A DNA stretch of 64,000 nucleotides from Turritopsis dohrnii (lineage: Eukaryota > Cnidaria > Hydrozoa > Anthoathecata > Oceaniidae). Under the pieces are notes generated by a model. It was not told where the DNA came from, did not search any database, and was given only the letters and a program-made list of their open reading frames with translations. This document shows positions 1 to 9,981 of the stretch, piece after piece. The first letter of the stretch is position 1; each line of letters begins with the position of its first letter. Location of the stretch: positions 1,088,501 to 1,152,500 of the forward strand of contig BQMF02000025.1 of the NCBI GenBank assembly GCA_027922465.2. Reading direction: 5' to 3'. Both the position numbers and the translations under genes were made by a program.

Positions 1-1445
1 CACAATTTCAATATTCTCTCCGTCGCAGTGCTTTTGACGATTCTTCAATATCTTCCTATTGAAATCTTTCAAATTCTGTGTTCTTGGAAAAAGCGCTGTT
101 CTATTTCCGATGATAGTATGATGAGATATTTCCATTGAAATATTTTTGTAAACCTTATAAGTCTTGAAGAAATATATAGAAAATTTTATCCAAACAAAAC
201 AGTCTTTAATGTCTTTATGATTTTGTTTGTGTCGGTCATGATATCATACATACATCCTATTTAACTCACTGTCGATCATTCTTTAATAATGGACCTGCAC
301 GTGTTAGGTCAGGAAGGTTTTAAGTATTAGCTGCAGTGAAACATTTAGTTTGATGTGGCTGGTGTACAACGAGACTGTTCATTGTATCATAGAGAATTTC
401 CAAAAGTTCACAAAATCCAACAAGGTAGGTTACAATTTGCGATAGTTCTTGGATTACAAATTGCGATAAAATGAAAAAAAAAATGAGGCGTTACTAGATA
501 AAGATCTGCAGGAAGGAACTTTTCCAATAGATTACGCCAGTGTAAGTTTACTTGCAGACAATGTGTAGGGTTTCCACAATTTAAGTGATTCGAATGGTTT
601 ATGAACTAGCTTTTTTGTTTGCTCAAGAGAATAAATTGTATAAAGTCATCTTAATGAGAAGGAAAAATGTTCCTAATACTCCTGCTTCTGCAATTGCCAT
701 CTTACTTTCTATGGTGGTTTACTAACGTCAAATTCTATTCTCTTCCGATTCTTTTACTTTTCGCTTTTGATATCTTCAAGATGCAAGGAAGCTATAAATA
801 AAGTTCATTAAATGAGAATTAAGGATCATTTATATCTACCTATTAAAGCATCAGGTAATTACAAAGGGCAGGAAAAAGAAGGCGCTTTTTTCAAAAAATC
901 TAAAACACATTTCTACTGTGCGGAAAATTTCACTGACAACAATTTGAAAATAGGGCATCGGGACTGATGAAATGTAATGAACTGTATTACACATAAAGCT
1001 GTTGATTTGTATCATTAGTTCAAAAATTCACTGAAAAAAACTTATAACTAAGATATCTCAAGTGATAAAATTTATTATGCAGTTTTACTATAATGAATAC
1101 GACATATATGATTTCTTAACTTCGTGTAAATAATGTAAAATCATTTAGACTTTTGGTTTTAATGAAATGCTAACCTACAACCCTCCACAAAAATGGCGAG
1201 ACTCTTGCTTGTTAGACAATGCTGATTTTGGGAGTGAGGGAGGGTAATATAATGTGATTCTGGCTGTTATGCTACCTAAATGGACTTTTTTCAGTTAATT
1301 TAGTGATGATTGTGGGACTGCCTTTTGAGATATGAAATATTATTGTATTTTCACTGTGTTCATTTGATATTACTTGTGTATACACAATACAGAATAGAGC
1401 AAAAAGAAGAATACTGAATAACATCTTTATGATGAACTTGGCAAC
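1..1445. other. Non-coding sequence upstream of the GPCR gene
   Basis: AT-rich sequence with no open frame that looks like a protein and no clear repeat structure. It presumably holds the promoter and 5' UTR of the receptor gene that starts at 1446, but I cannot point to a core promoter element. Confidence 0.5.
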
Positions 1446-2378
1446 ATGGAGTTTCAAGAGTGGTTTGTATTTTCAGTAAGCTTAGTCGTGCTCGTGTTAA
1501 ACCTTATTGAAATTGTTATCATTTCAAAAGTAAGGAAAAAAAACCGGTACGAGCTTCTAGTTCTTAGTCTCTGTGTAGCAGATATTCTGTTTGGACTTTC
1601 AAATTCCATCATATCATGGGTTCCCACTTACACGAAGAATATCGGTATTTGGACAGCTTTCAGCACCATCTACTTTTATTTCGTAATGAATTCGATTTTT
1701 CATCTGGTATGGATAGCCTTGGATCGGCTGTGGGCTGTCAGTAAACCTATTCACCATCGAAGTCATATGACTAAAAGAAAAGTATTTGTGATTATTGGCT
1801 TAATGTGGACGATATCAGCAGCTGTACCTGCTTTTCATGTAGGATTTCATTTCTCTTCCTCTCATAGCGAAGACTGTTGCAACACTACAACATCTTTTAA
1901 CCACACCAACGGTGGAATACATGTAAAATATGTTCAGAATTATACAAGCGACGAGAATGAATTTGTTGATGACGATCCAATGGATGGACCATTTTACAAC
2001 CTTCCCTTTGTCATGTCATTTTCGCTGTCAGTTATCATCATCGTAGCTGATATTTTACTTGTGTTCATTTATTCAGTGCTAGTATCCGTGATACGAAAGA
2101 AACAAAACTTTGCTGCCAATAATAAGTTTTGCAACGATGATCGCCTGTACATCGTATCCGTTTGTATCACAGTCAGCTTTGTTTTGTTAACTTTACCATA
2201 TGCAGTATTAAGGATTGTAGATAGAGAAATTTCTTGGTATGGCCATTGGATATTACTTCTGAATAGTGGTGTGAATAGCATCGTTTATTTCTTTCGAGGA
2301 AAATATAGCTGCATGAGACATTCAAAGAAAACAGAAAACAGACAGTCAGGAATTGACACCAAACAAACAACTCTGTAA
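1446..2378 (+). CDS. Class A (rhodopsin-like) G protein-coupled receptor, single exon
   Basis: Predicted seven-helix plasma-membrane receptor of 310 residues from the ATG at 1446. TM2 carries the family signature LSLCVADILFG, with the conserved Asp. The end of TM3 reads ALDRLWAV, where most class A receptors have DRY. TM7 reads NSGVNSIVYFF, the counterpart of NPxxY with Pro replaced by Ser. The extracellular N-terminus is only a few residues long. The second extracellular loop is long and acidic and holds three N-glycosylation sequons (NTT, NHT, NYT). I see no Cys at the start of TM3 for the usual disulphide to that loop. Short intronless receptors like this are common as lineage-specific expansions in cnidarians. 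The ligand cannot be inferred. A transposon begins about 30 bp after the stop codon, so the 3' UTR or poly(A) site may lie in it. Confidence 0.85.
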   Translation: MEFQEWFVFSVSLVVLVLNLIEIVIISKVRKKNRYELLVLSLCVADILFGLSNSIISWVPTYTKNIGIWTAFSTIYFYFVMNSIFHLVWIALDRLWAVSKPIHHRSHMTKRKVFVIIGLMWTISAAVPAFHVGFHFSSSHSEDCCNTTTSFNHTNGGIHVKYVQNYTSDENEFVDDDPMDGPFYNLPFVMSFSLSVIIIVADILLVFIYSVLVSVIRKKQNFAANNKFCNDDRLYIVSVCITVSFVLLTLPYAVLRIVDREISWYGHWILLLNSGVNSIVYFFRGKYSCMRHSKKTENRQSGIDTKQTTL

Positions 2379-2407
2379 TCATGGTATCAGTTGGAATAGT
2401 TCATTGT

Positions 2408-3073
2408 AAAGGCTAAAATACACGATAAGTTTAATTGGACCGTTAACTGGTAACATAAAAAAACTGATCGTGTCAACAGCAAAGACTTACAATTTTTTCT
2501 AGTTTTATAAGTTTTTTAAAACGTTGGACATGTTCAACTTTGGCCAACTAGTTGGACGTTTGTTTCTATTGAATTTAAATTAAATTAACAAAAGCTCTAT
2601 TGTGATGTTGTTTACCAGCCACGTGTTTGTGAAACATGTGTTGAGAAACTTGAGTATAGTGGCGAAAGCATACTTTTTGAAAATGGCTAGCAAAGCAGAA
2701 AAGGAAGAAAAAGCAGAAAAATTCATTGAAGAATGGAAAAAGCTCCGATGTCTATTCTGTAGGATCTTCAATTCGAAATTGGCTAAGAAGTGCATTAAAA
2801 GCACCATATATATCTTTCAGGACTTACTAACTAGTTTTATTAGTTTTTTCACACTATTATTTTCTTCAAAGTTATGCGTTGCTGCTATAGCTACTAAAGG
2901 TACTGATATGCGTCTGCGCTCATTGATATCCATAGCGAAAAGAGGAGTTTTTTCTTTTCAACAGATAAGCTTAAACTGATCTTGTAAACAGCTGCCAATA
3001 TACATTTAAACTTATAAGTTTTTTATACGCAACTTATTGGTCCAATTAAACTTATCGTGTATTTCAGCCTTAA
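2408..3073 (+). mobile_element. Harbinger-like non-autonomous element with TAA target duplication
   Basis: The element (2411-3070, 660 bp) is bounded by inverted repeats starting AGGCT(A/G)AAATACACGATA and continuing for about 30 bp. The trinucleotide TAA flanks both ends (2408-2410, 3071-3073). TAA/TTA target duplications are typical of PIF/Harbinger. Inside, a plus-strand frame reads EKFIEEWKKLRCLF from about 2710, resembling the start of a MADF/Myb-like domain, the usual partner protein of Harbinger elements. The rest of the gene is missing, so this looks like an internally deleted copy. The superfamily assignment is inference from target-site length and the domain stub. Confidence 0.6.
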
Positions 3074-3302
3074 GAACAGATGTAACGTTAAAATCTTTGC
3101 TGGAAGAGATATTCCTTACTTTTCTTAAAGGGATTCCGAGGTGCCAGAACAAGTTTAACTTATATTATAGGTAATTCAATAAAAGTTAATTTTCCACTAT
3201 CTTTTTTTATCAAAGATAACTTATTGGTGTATATAAAGCAAAAATTTATTGAAGCGATCACGTTTTGTGTTTACTACTTCCATTCAATAAATCAAACACA
3301 AA

Positions 3303-3363
3303 GTTTCGTCGGGGAAAATTTTCGTCACGAAGCAAAAATTTCGTCACTTTTCCCCGACGAAAT
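3303..3363. repeat. Hairpin-forming inverted repeat in the transposon 3' region
   Basis: TTTCGTCGGGGA and its complement TCCCCGACGAAA enclose about 35 bp rich in further TTTCGTCAC copies. It lies about 100 bp downstream of the minus-strand transposase stop, so it would be in the 3' UTR or act as a subterminal repeat. An identical copy is at 9848-9908 in the duplicated segment. Confidence 0.6.
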
Positions 3364-3466
3364 TATCCCCGATAAGGTACGTCAATGTCAAAGCAATCTC
3401 ATATGTAATTACAAAAGTCTTGACATCTCAATGTCTTTATTTCCTGGCAAAACGCGCCAGTTTTTT

Positions 3467-5915
3467 TTAGCGTTCTATTATTTCATCACGCGGCTGAAGG
3501 TCCACCGGTACCATGAATCTTTTCCTTGATTTACGTCGCTTTGCTTTCGGGGCACAATTGTAAGTGCCTCCCATCATAACTTTCAGGTAGTCGTAGCGTT
3601 TTTTCTGATAAACTTTCCGGGCAATAAATTTCTTAAATGGCTTTCGCCATGCAATGGTAAATTTGCATTTACCAATATCCAAGCCACTTTGGATTGTATC
3701 TTGCTCGCGACCAGCATTGAAATTATTATCAAGAGCTGCAAAGTACGCACCCATTATCATATGATCGTGCTGAAAATGATACTGCTTAGGTATGTTCTTC
3801 AGTAACAGGTTGTTGAAAACTTCAATGTTACAGTATAGTAGATGGTTGACGAAAACTTTTCATATAAAATGGTTGGGCTTTTTTCGCATGTCATGACACT
3901 CCACCAGAAATGATTCACAATTGCTGGAATCCACTGCAGCAATTGGTCACGGGATTTTATTTTGGAGGCCTTGTTAATTTTTTTGCAAATATTTTTAGCT
4001 ACATGCCATGGGTCAAACTGATGTGAGATGCGATTGAAGCGTGGATCCACTCTCATTAACTTCCTAATTTGCACGTGCTTATCAGTTGAAACAACATCCA
4101 CACTAACACCCTCCTTCTGCAGCATAGACAACAAACGAATAAAACCCTCCTTCTCCATGGCGTTGGAATTGGCAACTTCTGTTACAGGAACTACTACGGT
4201 GTCCACTACCTTCCCAGAATTTGCATCCATGAATGTGTATGTGCAATATTTGGCATTGTGCCCAGGGCTATCACATCTCCCATCACCAACAAGAACAATC
4301 AAGCTTTGACTTTTCAGCTGTTGTAACATATGCTTTCGTTCCATTCTCCAACGTTTGCGTACTACAGGCATAACGTAATCACGACGAAGCGAGTAAAACA
4401 CACTATCGGATATAAACTTCAGATTGATGAGGTATGCAAATCTTTGGAATTTGGCAAACGGGATTCCGGAGAAAGAAATTCCGCTGGTCAAGAACAAATT
4501 TCCGAGACCATTTAACGAACCAACAACAGGTTGCGATTTCCAATACATAGAACAATCCTTGAAACAATTGATTCGTAAATGAAGCTGGGATCCTGTTTGT
4601 TTTACCTCTTCAATCAATGACTGATCAACAGGAATTCCACACTGTGGACAATATCGCAACAACTGATACAAATTACTTTCATATACCAAAAATGTTCTCT
4701 CCGTTCTATATATGACGTCATCACTTAAAGAATGTTCGTCAGATAGTTGACTAGATTCATCTTGAGTTGATGGTTGGTATTCACTTCCACTTTCAAACTC
4801 CTCACTGGTTTCATCAGAATACTCTATCAATTCGGTATCAATGTCATCTAATTCTGTATTCACATTTTTTATTATTTCCGTATTTACATGATTAGTAGCT
4901 TTTTTATTTACAAGTTGATTATTTACATCTGCTACACTTTCCTCTTCTAAAACTGGTGATACTACAGTTGTTTCGTCATCAATCATATTCCAATCTCCCG
5001 TCATGACATTATCGACTTCATTACTGATTGTAATCTCATTGATAATTTCTTCTTCATCAGTAGATTCCACATCAGCATCGCTGCCTGAACTTGACTGCTG
5101 GATTTGTGTTGGTGAATAGCTTCTCTTTTTTCTCTTTGGTGATGGAAATTGATTTCCCTTCGATCGTAATTTCGGTTTAATTTTGATTTTTGCCTGACAT
5201 TTAAAATGAGCTTTGTTGTGTTTAGCGAGAGTCAATGTAGATGTAGTGACATCCTTTGTGTATACAAATGAAGCTTTGGTGGTCTGAGTACCAATACACG
5301 TGAGACCACGACTCCTGTAGTATTCGTCAATATTCAATTCACTGCTACAGATTTCAAAATGTTCCGTATTTTCTGGTGTCCCATCAGCCAGTGATGTTGA
5401 GAGAATCTGTTTAATAAGGGGAAATGACAATAAGGGAAAATTGCAGCTACAGTAAAAGGGTAGTGTGGAAAAGGTATCAAGAATATGAATGAAACTGCTT
5501 TCTTTTCCTCTTTCTGAATAAGTAATTCAGAATGCTTTGTTGAAATAATTTTTGAAAAAAATGTTACCTCTGCTTGCTCTTTTTTCTTGCTTCTTTTCAT
5601 AGATACTGTACGTGTACTGCTTTTATTTGATGCTGCTTTATGAGGAAAGATTGTCGGAATTGCCGATGGGAGAAGCCTACGAGATTTTACTATGCCATAA
5701 ACCGAAAGCCTATAATTCTCTTAAGGCTTGTCGAAGCAACTATGCTCAAAATGGCTTGAGCAAAGATAAAAATTTTTATCTTGCGGAAAATTTTGACGTC
5801 CAGTTTTTTGTTTCCACGTACTTGCAATTTTCGTGTCTTTGGGTAATTTGTTATAAGAAATGTTCTTATCTCTCCTCTGCTGATTACTGCAGCCCCAAGC
5901 ACTACAGTGAACCAT
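3467..5915 (-). pseudogene. THAP-domain Kolobok transposase, disabled copy 1
   Basis: The N-terminal frame (from 5915) has the C2CH zinc ligands of a THAP DNA-binding domain (C4, C9, C52, H55). It hits a stop at 5721-5723, where copy 2 has a Tyr codon. An intron at 5407-5567 joins this exon in phase 0 to a long frame (3799-5406). That frame has an acidic linker and a catalytic-type core with GDGRCDSPGHNAKY, VSTDKH and HQFDPWH. The frame then shifts at about 3835. The C-terminal part (3467-3760 plus upstream residues) continues in another frame. Comparison with the intact gene at 48684-51781 shows about 60-65 residues missing at this junction. With a nonsense codon, a deletion and a frameshift, it cannot encode full transposase. 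Confidence 0.85.
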
Positions 5916-7084
5916 TTTAACATGAATTAATTTTGTAAATTAACTACTCTTCACAAAAAAAGTGATTGATACTGAATCAGAAAGCGCGGGAAATTTTCTT
6001 TATTCCTGAAGCACGTTTCATTTGAAATGGCTGATTGAACAAGGAAGAATGTTTTAACAAACAGTATTCTATGAAAATAGAAAATAAATGATAATTCGTT
6101 GATAAATTTATTTTAAATTCAATGTGCATTTTATTTTCTGGATATGAGTTACTTCTAAAAATTTTGATAGCCCTACTGTGACGTCAGATCGTATTAGAGA
6201 TCTGGCGCGAAACTTTATATTCTCCTGAAGAAGATGGTAAACATGGCGGTCGAGCGAAGAAGAGAAGCAAGATTACTTAAAATTTTAAAGAAACATTATT
6301 TAACTCAGGACAGTTTTAAAAGAGTTTTGATTGCACAGCAAGTGTTTTTTATACTCAATACTTGATTTGAAGTTTCTTTTTACTTCCACCTCGGAATCCC
6401 TTTAAGTTTTTCTGACTTCAATGAAAACCAAATTTTATTTTCTATTTCTTTTCTAAAATGTTTTCAAAAAGTTTCGAAACACTAAATCTGCCGTCAACAA
6501 ACGCCCAAGTGATTCGACATCCTTCTGTTTCTGTCAGCTTTGATCGCATTGTGCCCAAAAAATCCCAATATTGTAGAAATCGGGACTCAGAAATATTTGC
6601 AGATGTTTTTTCCCCATGTATTTCGTTCTTTTGTGTGTAATGTAGTGATTTCACTTTTGCTATTGTAGTCGTATAGTCAATGAATAACAAAAACTAGAAA
6701 GCTTTTTTAGACTTAATCAATTTTTTTAAAATTAAGTTGCCATAGGATGAACGAAGCATAAGCATTTTGCCTCACATTATCGAAGCAATAAAAGTGGAAT
6801 CTTTCAGGGATTTGAATTTGACATATTTTATACCACATAAATGAATTTATTCCAAATTTAAAATCCAGCTAATTCGAAACTTGAGAACTGCTCAAAAAAC
6901 AAGAGGAATTATCGACATTTTATAACATCACATTGAATGAAGACATTTTTACTGTTTGGAGTAATTTTATCAGCAGTCTAAGCCGCATAATCGCCGTGTC
7001 GAATTAAATTACTTTTATTGGGGTAAAGTGCGACAGTCACTTTACACAAATTTTGTTGTCGTGTATCAAATTCGACATGACTTT

Positions 7085-8993
7085 TATTCCTGTTATTACT
7101 TTTCGAGAGTGGTGTTGCAGCATAAGCAGTGACTGACTTAGAGAGAAAGTGTGAATTAGGTGAACTGTGTATAAATTACAGGGTGTTAAGTGAAAATTAG
7201 TCTCACAGATAGGAGGCGTGGAGAGTCGTGGTGTTGTGTTGGTGCAGGGAGTGTGGTGCAATATAAGTGTATAGTGGGGTGCATTGTCCTGTTCTTGTGT
7301 CCTTGTCAATGGTGATTTGTTTCAGTGTGACGTACAAGGTAGATGTGTCGTTTATTAGTAAATTGGAAACTATATTGTCAAATTAGAAATTATACTAATG
7401 TGCAATAAAAGAAATGTGCAATAAAATGAGAGAAGTCTTTCATAGTATGTACAAGGATGAGTCGAAAAAAGCGCGTGTATGAGTTTGCCAAGACAAAGGC
7501 AGAATTGTAGGTCCTTCATCAGGAGCTGACACCTACATTTGCACAATGTCAGTTCGTTTCTGGTGACCTATGGTACCACGGTCTATCAGCTCTACGAACT
7601 ACTCATACTTTTGGCAGGGGTTCCTGTATATACTATGGGTGACTTGGGAGGACTGGGAGACCAGTGATTGAATTAAAAACTTACGTTTAGGCTGCGATAC
7701 TTTTTGCGTCTGCACTTTCGGAAGATTTTATCTTTTTGTTTTGTTTTTTGTTGATATTGTGGTGTCTATGGTGTGAAGTTCGAATGACGTTCGATTTGGA
7801 TTCTATTGACGTAATCTTTGTGATAAAAATGGTGGTTCGATTTGGATTTTATTGACGTGATTGTTTAAATGAAAATGTTGGTTGTGCGATGCGAGGGTGT
7901 GGCGGAAGCGTGTGCGTATTTTGGGGACATTGTTGTGTATGTAGACGTTGAAGGCATGTGTGTATTTATAGATGTAAAGGGCGTGTGTGTCATTATTGTT
8001 TTTTGTGTGAATATTGTTTTGTTTTGTGCGTAAAATGGAGTGGTTTTTGTGGAGTTGTGATGGTTGTTGCTACTATATATTAGTCAGTGTTGTATGTTTG
8101 GTGTTTTTGTTATGTGCATTTGCTTCAAATCGACATACTTGGTGTTGTTATATGCGTTTGCTTTGTTTTGAGACGGCGTGGGAAGTAGCGTGTGTATTGG
8201 TGTCTGTTTGTGCTGTGATTGTATGCTTTCTTTTGGTGTTGATGCATTCCTGCGTGTCTGTGCATTTCTTGGAATTCCTTGGTTGTAATGATGAAGTGCA
8301 TGTATTTGTGTTTGTATTTTCCTGACAACTGTCAGGGTGTTGTTGTGTCTTAATCGGATGTTCATGCTTTGAAATTCCTTTGGTGATTGTATTGGTGATT
8401 GTATTGGTGATTGTATTGGTGATTGCATTGGTGATTGCATTGGTGTAAGGAGTGGCGTAGGTGTAGCGTCTATATGAACTTTCGTTAATGTGCATTGAAG
8501 GTCGGTGGATGAAGATATCTGAATGGCGTTCTATGAGTTGTTCATATTTATCTATATGCGAAGAAGAATTATTAATTATTTCATGATGCAATGTGTTCAT
8601 TAATTTGATGCCATCGTCGTTTTGTGTGCTTCTTGTTCTTATAGTGCCGTTTATGTAGATGCTTGCTCCGTTGTAAATGCCATGATAGTACCATTGTGCG
8701 TTTTTTTAGTGGAGAGGTTATTGCATATCCATTTGGTTTGGTGATATCGTTTGTTGATTTTGTTTTTTTCGTAAGTGTCGGAATGAATAGGTACATGGAG
8801 TTCTTCGTTTAACATGCAATTCTTCGTTTTTAATGGTATGTTTTTAGCAGTAGGTCTTTAGGTTCATCATGTGAGATATTCTTTAGTTTGACGATCGTTG
8901 AATTGATGAGTGGTGAGTATTGGAATGAACGAATACATGGAATTCTTCGTTTAACATGTAATTCTTCGTTTTTAATGATGTATTTTAGCAGTA
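7085..8993. other. T/G-rich spacer between the duplicated segments
   Basis: Markedly strand-asymmetric: the plus strand is rich in T and G from about 7300 to 8990. Open frames here are low-complexity by-products of this bias and of short tandem repeats (for example QSP repeats read from a 12-bp satellite on the minus strand). I see no protein family. A short direct repeat with core TTCGATTTGGATT occurs near 7791 and 7835. Confidence 0.5.
8380..8445 (+). repeat. 12-bp minisatellite
   Basis: About five tandem copies of TTGGTGATTGTA, the later ones with C replacing T (GATTGCA). Confidence 0.9.
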
Positions 8994-8994
8994 A
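8781..8994 (+). repeat. Two direct repeats of about 72 bp
   Basis: Units 8781-8853 and 8923-8994 share GAATGAA, CATGGA(G/A)TTCTTCG and TTTAACATG(C/T)AATTCTTCG, and both end TTTTAGCAGTA. The second unit abuts the breakpoint where the duplicated segment resumes. Confidence 0.75.
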
Positions 8995-8995
8995 G

Positions 8996-9616
8996 TAACA
9001 TAAAAAAACTGATCGTGTCAACAGCAAAGACTTACAATTTTTTCTGGTTTTATAAGTTTTTTAAAACGTTGGACATGTTCAACTTTGGCCAACTAGTTGG
9101 ACGTTTGTTTCTATTGAATTTAAATTAAATTAACAAAAGCTCTATTGTGATGTTGTTTACCAGCCACGTGTTTTTGAAACATGTGTTGAGAAACTTGAGT
9201 ATAGTGGCGAAAGCATACTTTTTGAAAATGGCTAGCAAAGCAGAAAAGGAAGAAAAAGCAGAAAAATTCATTGAAGAATGGAAAAAGCTCCGATGTCTAT
9301 TCTGTAGGATCTTCAATTCGAAATTGGCTAAGAAGTGCATTAAAAGCACCATGTATATCTTTCAGGACTTACTAACTAGTTTTACTAGTTTTTTTCACAC
9401 TATTATTTTCTTCAAAGTTATGCGTTGCTGCTATAGCTACTAAAGGTACTGATATGCGTCTGCGCTCATTGATATCCATAGCGAAAAGAGGAGTTTTTTC
9501 TTTTCAACAGATAAGTTTAAACTGATCTTGTAAACAGCTGCCAATATACATTTAAACTTATAAGTTTTTTATACGCAACTTATTGGTCCAATTAAACTTA
9601 TCGTGTATTTCAGCCT
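8996..9616 (+). mobile_element. Harbinger-like element, copy 2, left end missing
   Basis: Near-identical to 2449-3070, including the right inverted repeat ending at 9616 followed by TAA. The left terminal repeat is absent because the duplication breakpoint falls inside the element. Confidence 0.7.
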
Positions 9617-9981
9617 TAAGAACAGATGTAACGTTAAAATCTTTGCTGGAAGAGATATTCCTTACTTTCTTAAAGGGATTCCGAGGTGCCAGAACAAGTT
9701 TAACTTATATTATAGATAATTCAATAAAAGTTAATTTTCCACTATCTTTTTTTATCAAAGATAACTTATTCGTGTATATAAAGCAAAAATTTATTGAAGC
9801 GATCACGTTTTGTGTTTACTACTTCCATTCAATAAATCAAACACAAAGTTTCGTCGGGGAAAATTTTCGTCACGAAGCAAAAATTTCGTCACTTTTCCCC
9901 GACGAAATTATCCCCGATAAGGTACGTCAATGTCAAAGCAATCTCATATGTAATTACAAAAGTCTTGACATCTCAATGTCT

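Larger units (their letters stand above)
3125..6405 (-). mobile_element. Kolobok-type DNA transposon, copy 1 (TTAA, TTAAAGGG termini)
   Basis: Bounded by 19-bp perfect inverted repeats TTAAAGGGATTCCGAGGTG (3125-3143) and its reverse complement (6387-6405). TTAA at each edge would be the target duplication. A TTAAAGG start is what I associate with the T2/Kolobok group. The element holds a minus-strand THAP plus DDE-type transposase gene, defective here. The right subterminal part has a short plus-strand frame starting ATGGCGGTCGA at 6243. A similar sequence, ATGGCGATCGA, lies almost the same distance (about 160 bp) from the right end of the large element at 45421-52375. Confidence 0.8.
2449..7084. 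repeat. Segmental duplication, copy 1
   Basis: Runs almost base-for-base with 8994-12463 (constant offset about 6545 bp, few substitutions), then with 16260-17232. The repeated unit includes most of the Harbinger-like element, about 50 bp of ordinary sequence (3071-3124), the Kolobok element and about 680 bp of right flank. Because non-transposon flanks are shared on both sides, duplication of a chromosomal segment explains it better than two separate transpositions. The match breaks at 7084, inside an element that is complete in copy 2 (17128-17642). Confidence 0.85.

Noticed and set aside
8084..8600. Overlapping minus-strand ORFs with QSP or TNAI repeats
   Set aside because: They are translations of the 12-bp satellite and of T/G-biased sequence in several frames; no domain and no consistent codon pattern.
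9147..9443. Plus-strand ORF in Harbinger-like copy 2 (and 2602-2979 in copy 1) as a host gene
   Set aside because: It lies inside an inverted-repeat element with only a MADF-like stub; the rest is non-homologous tail, so it is annotated as part of the mobile element.
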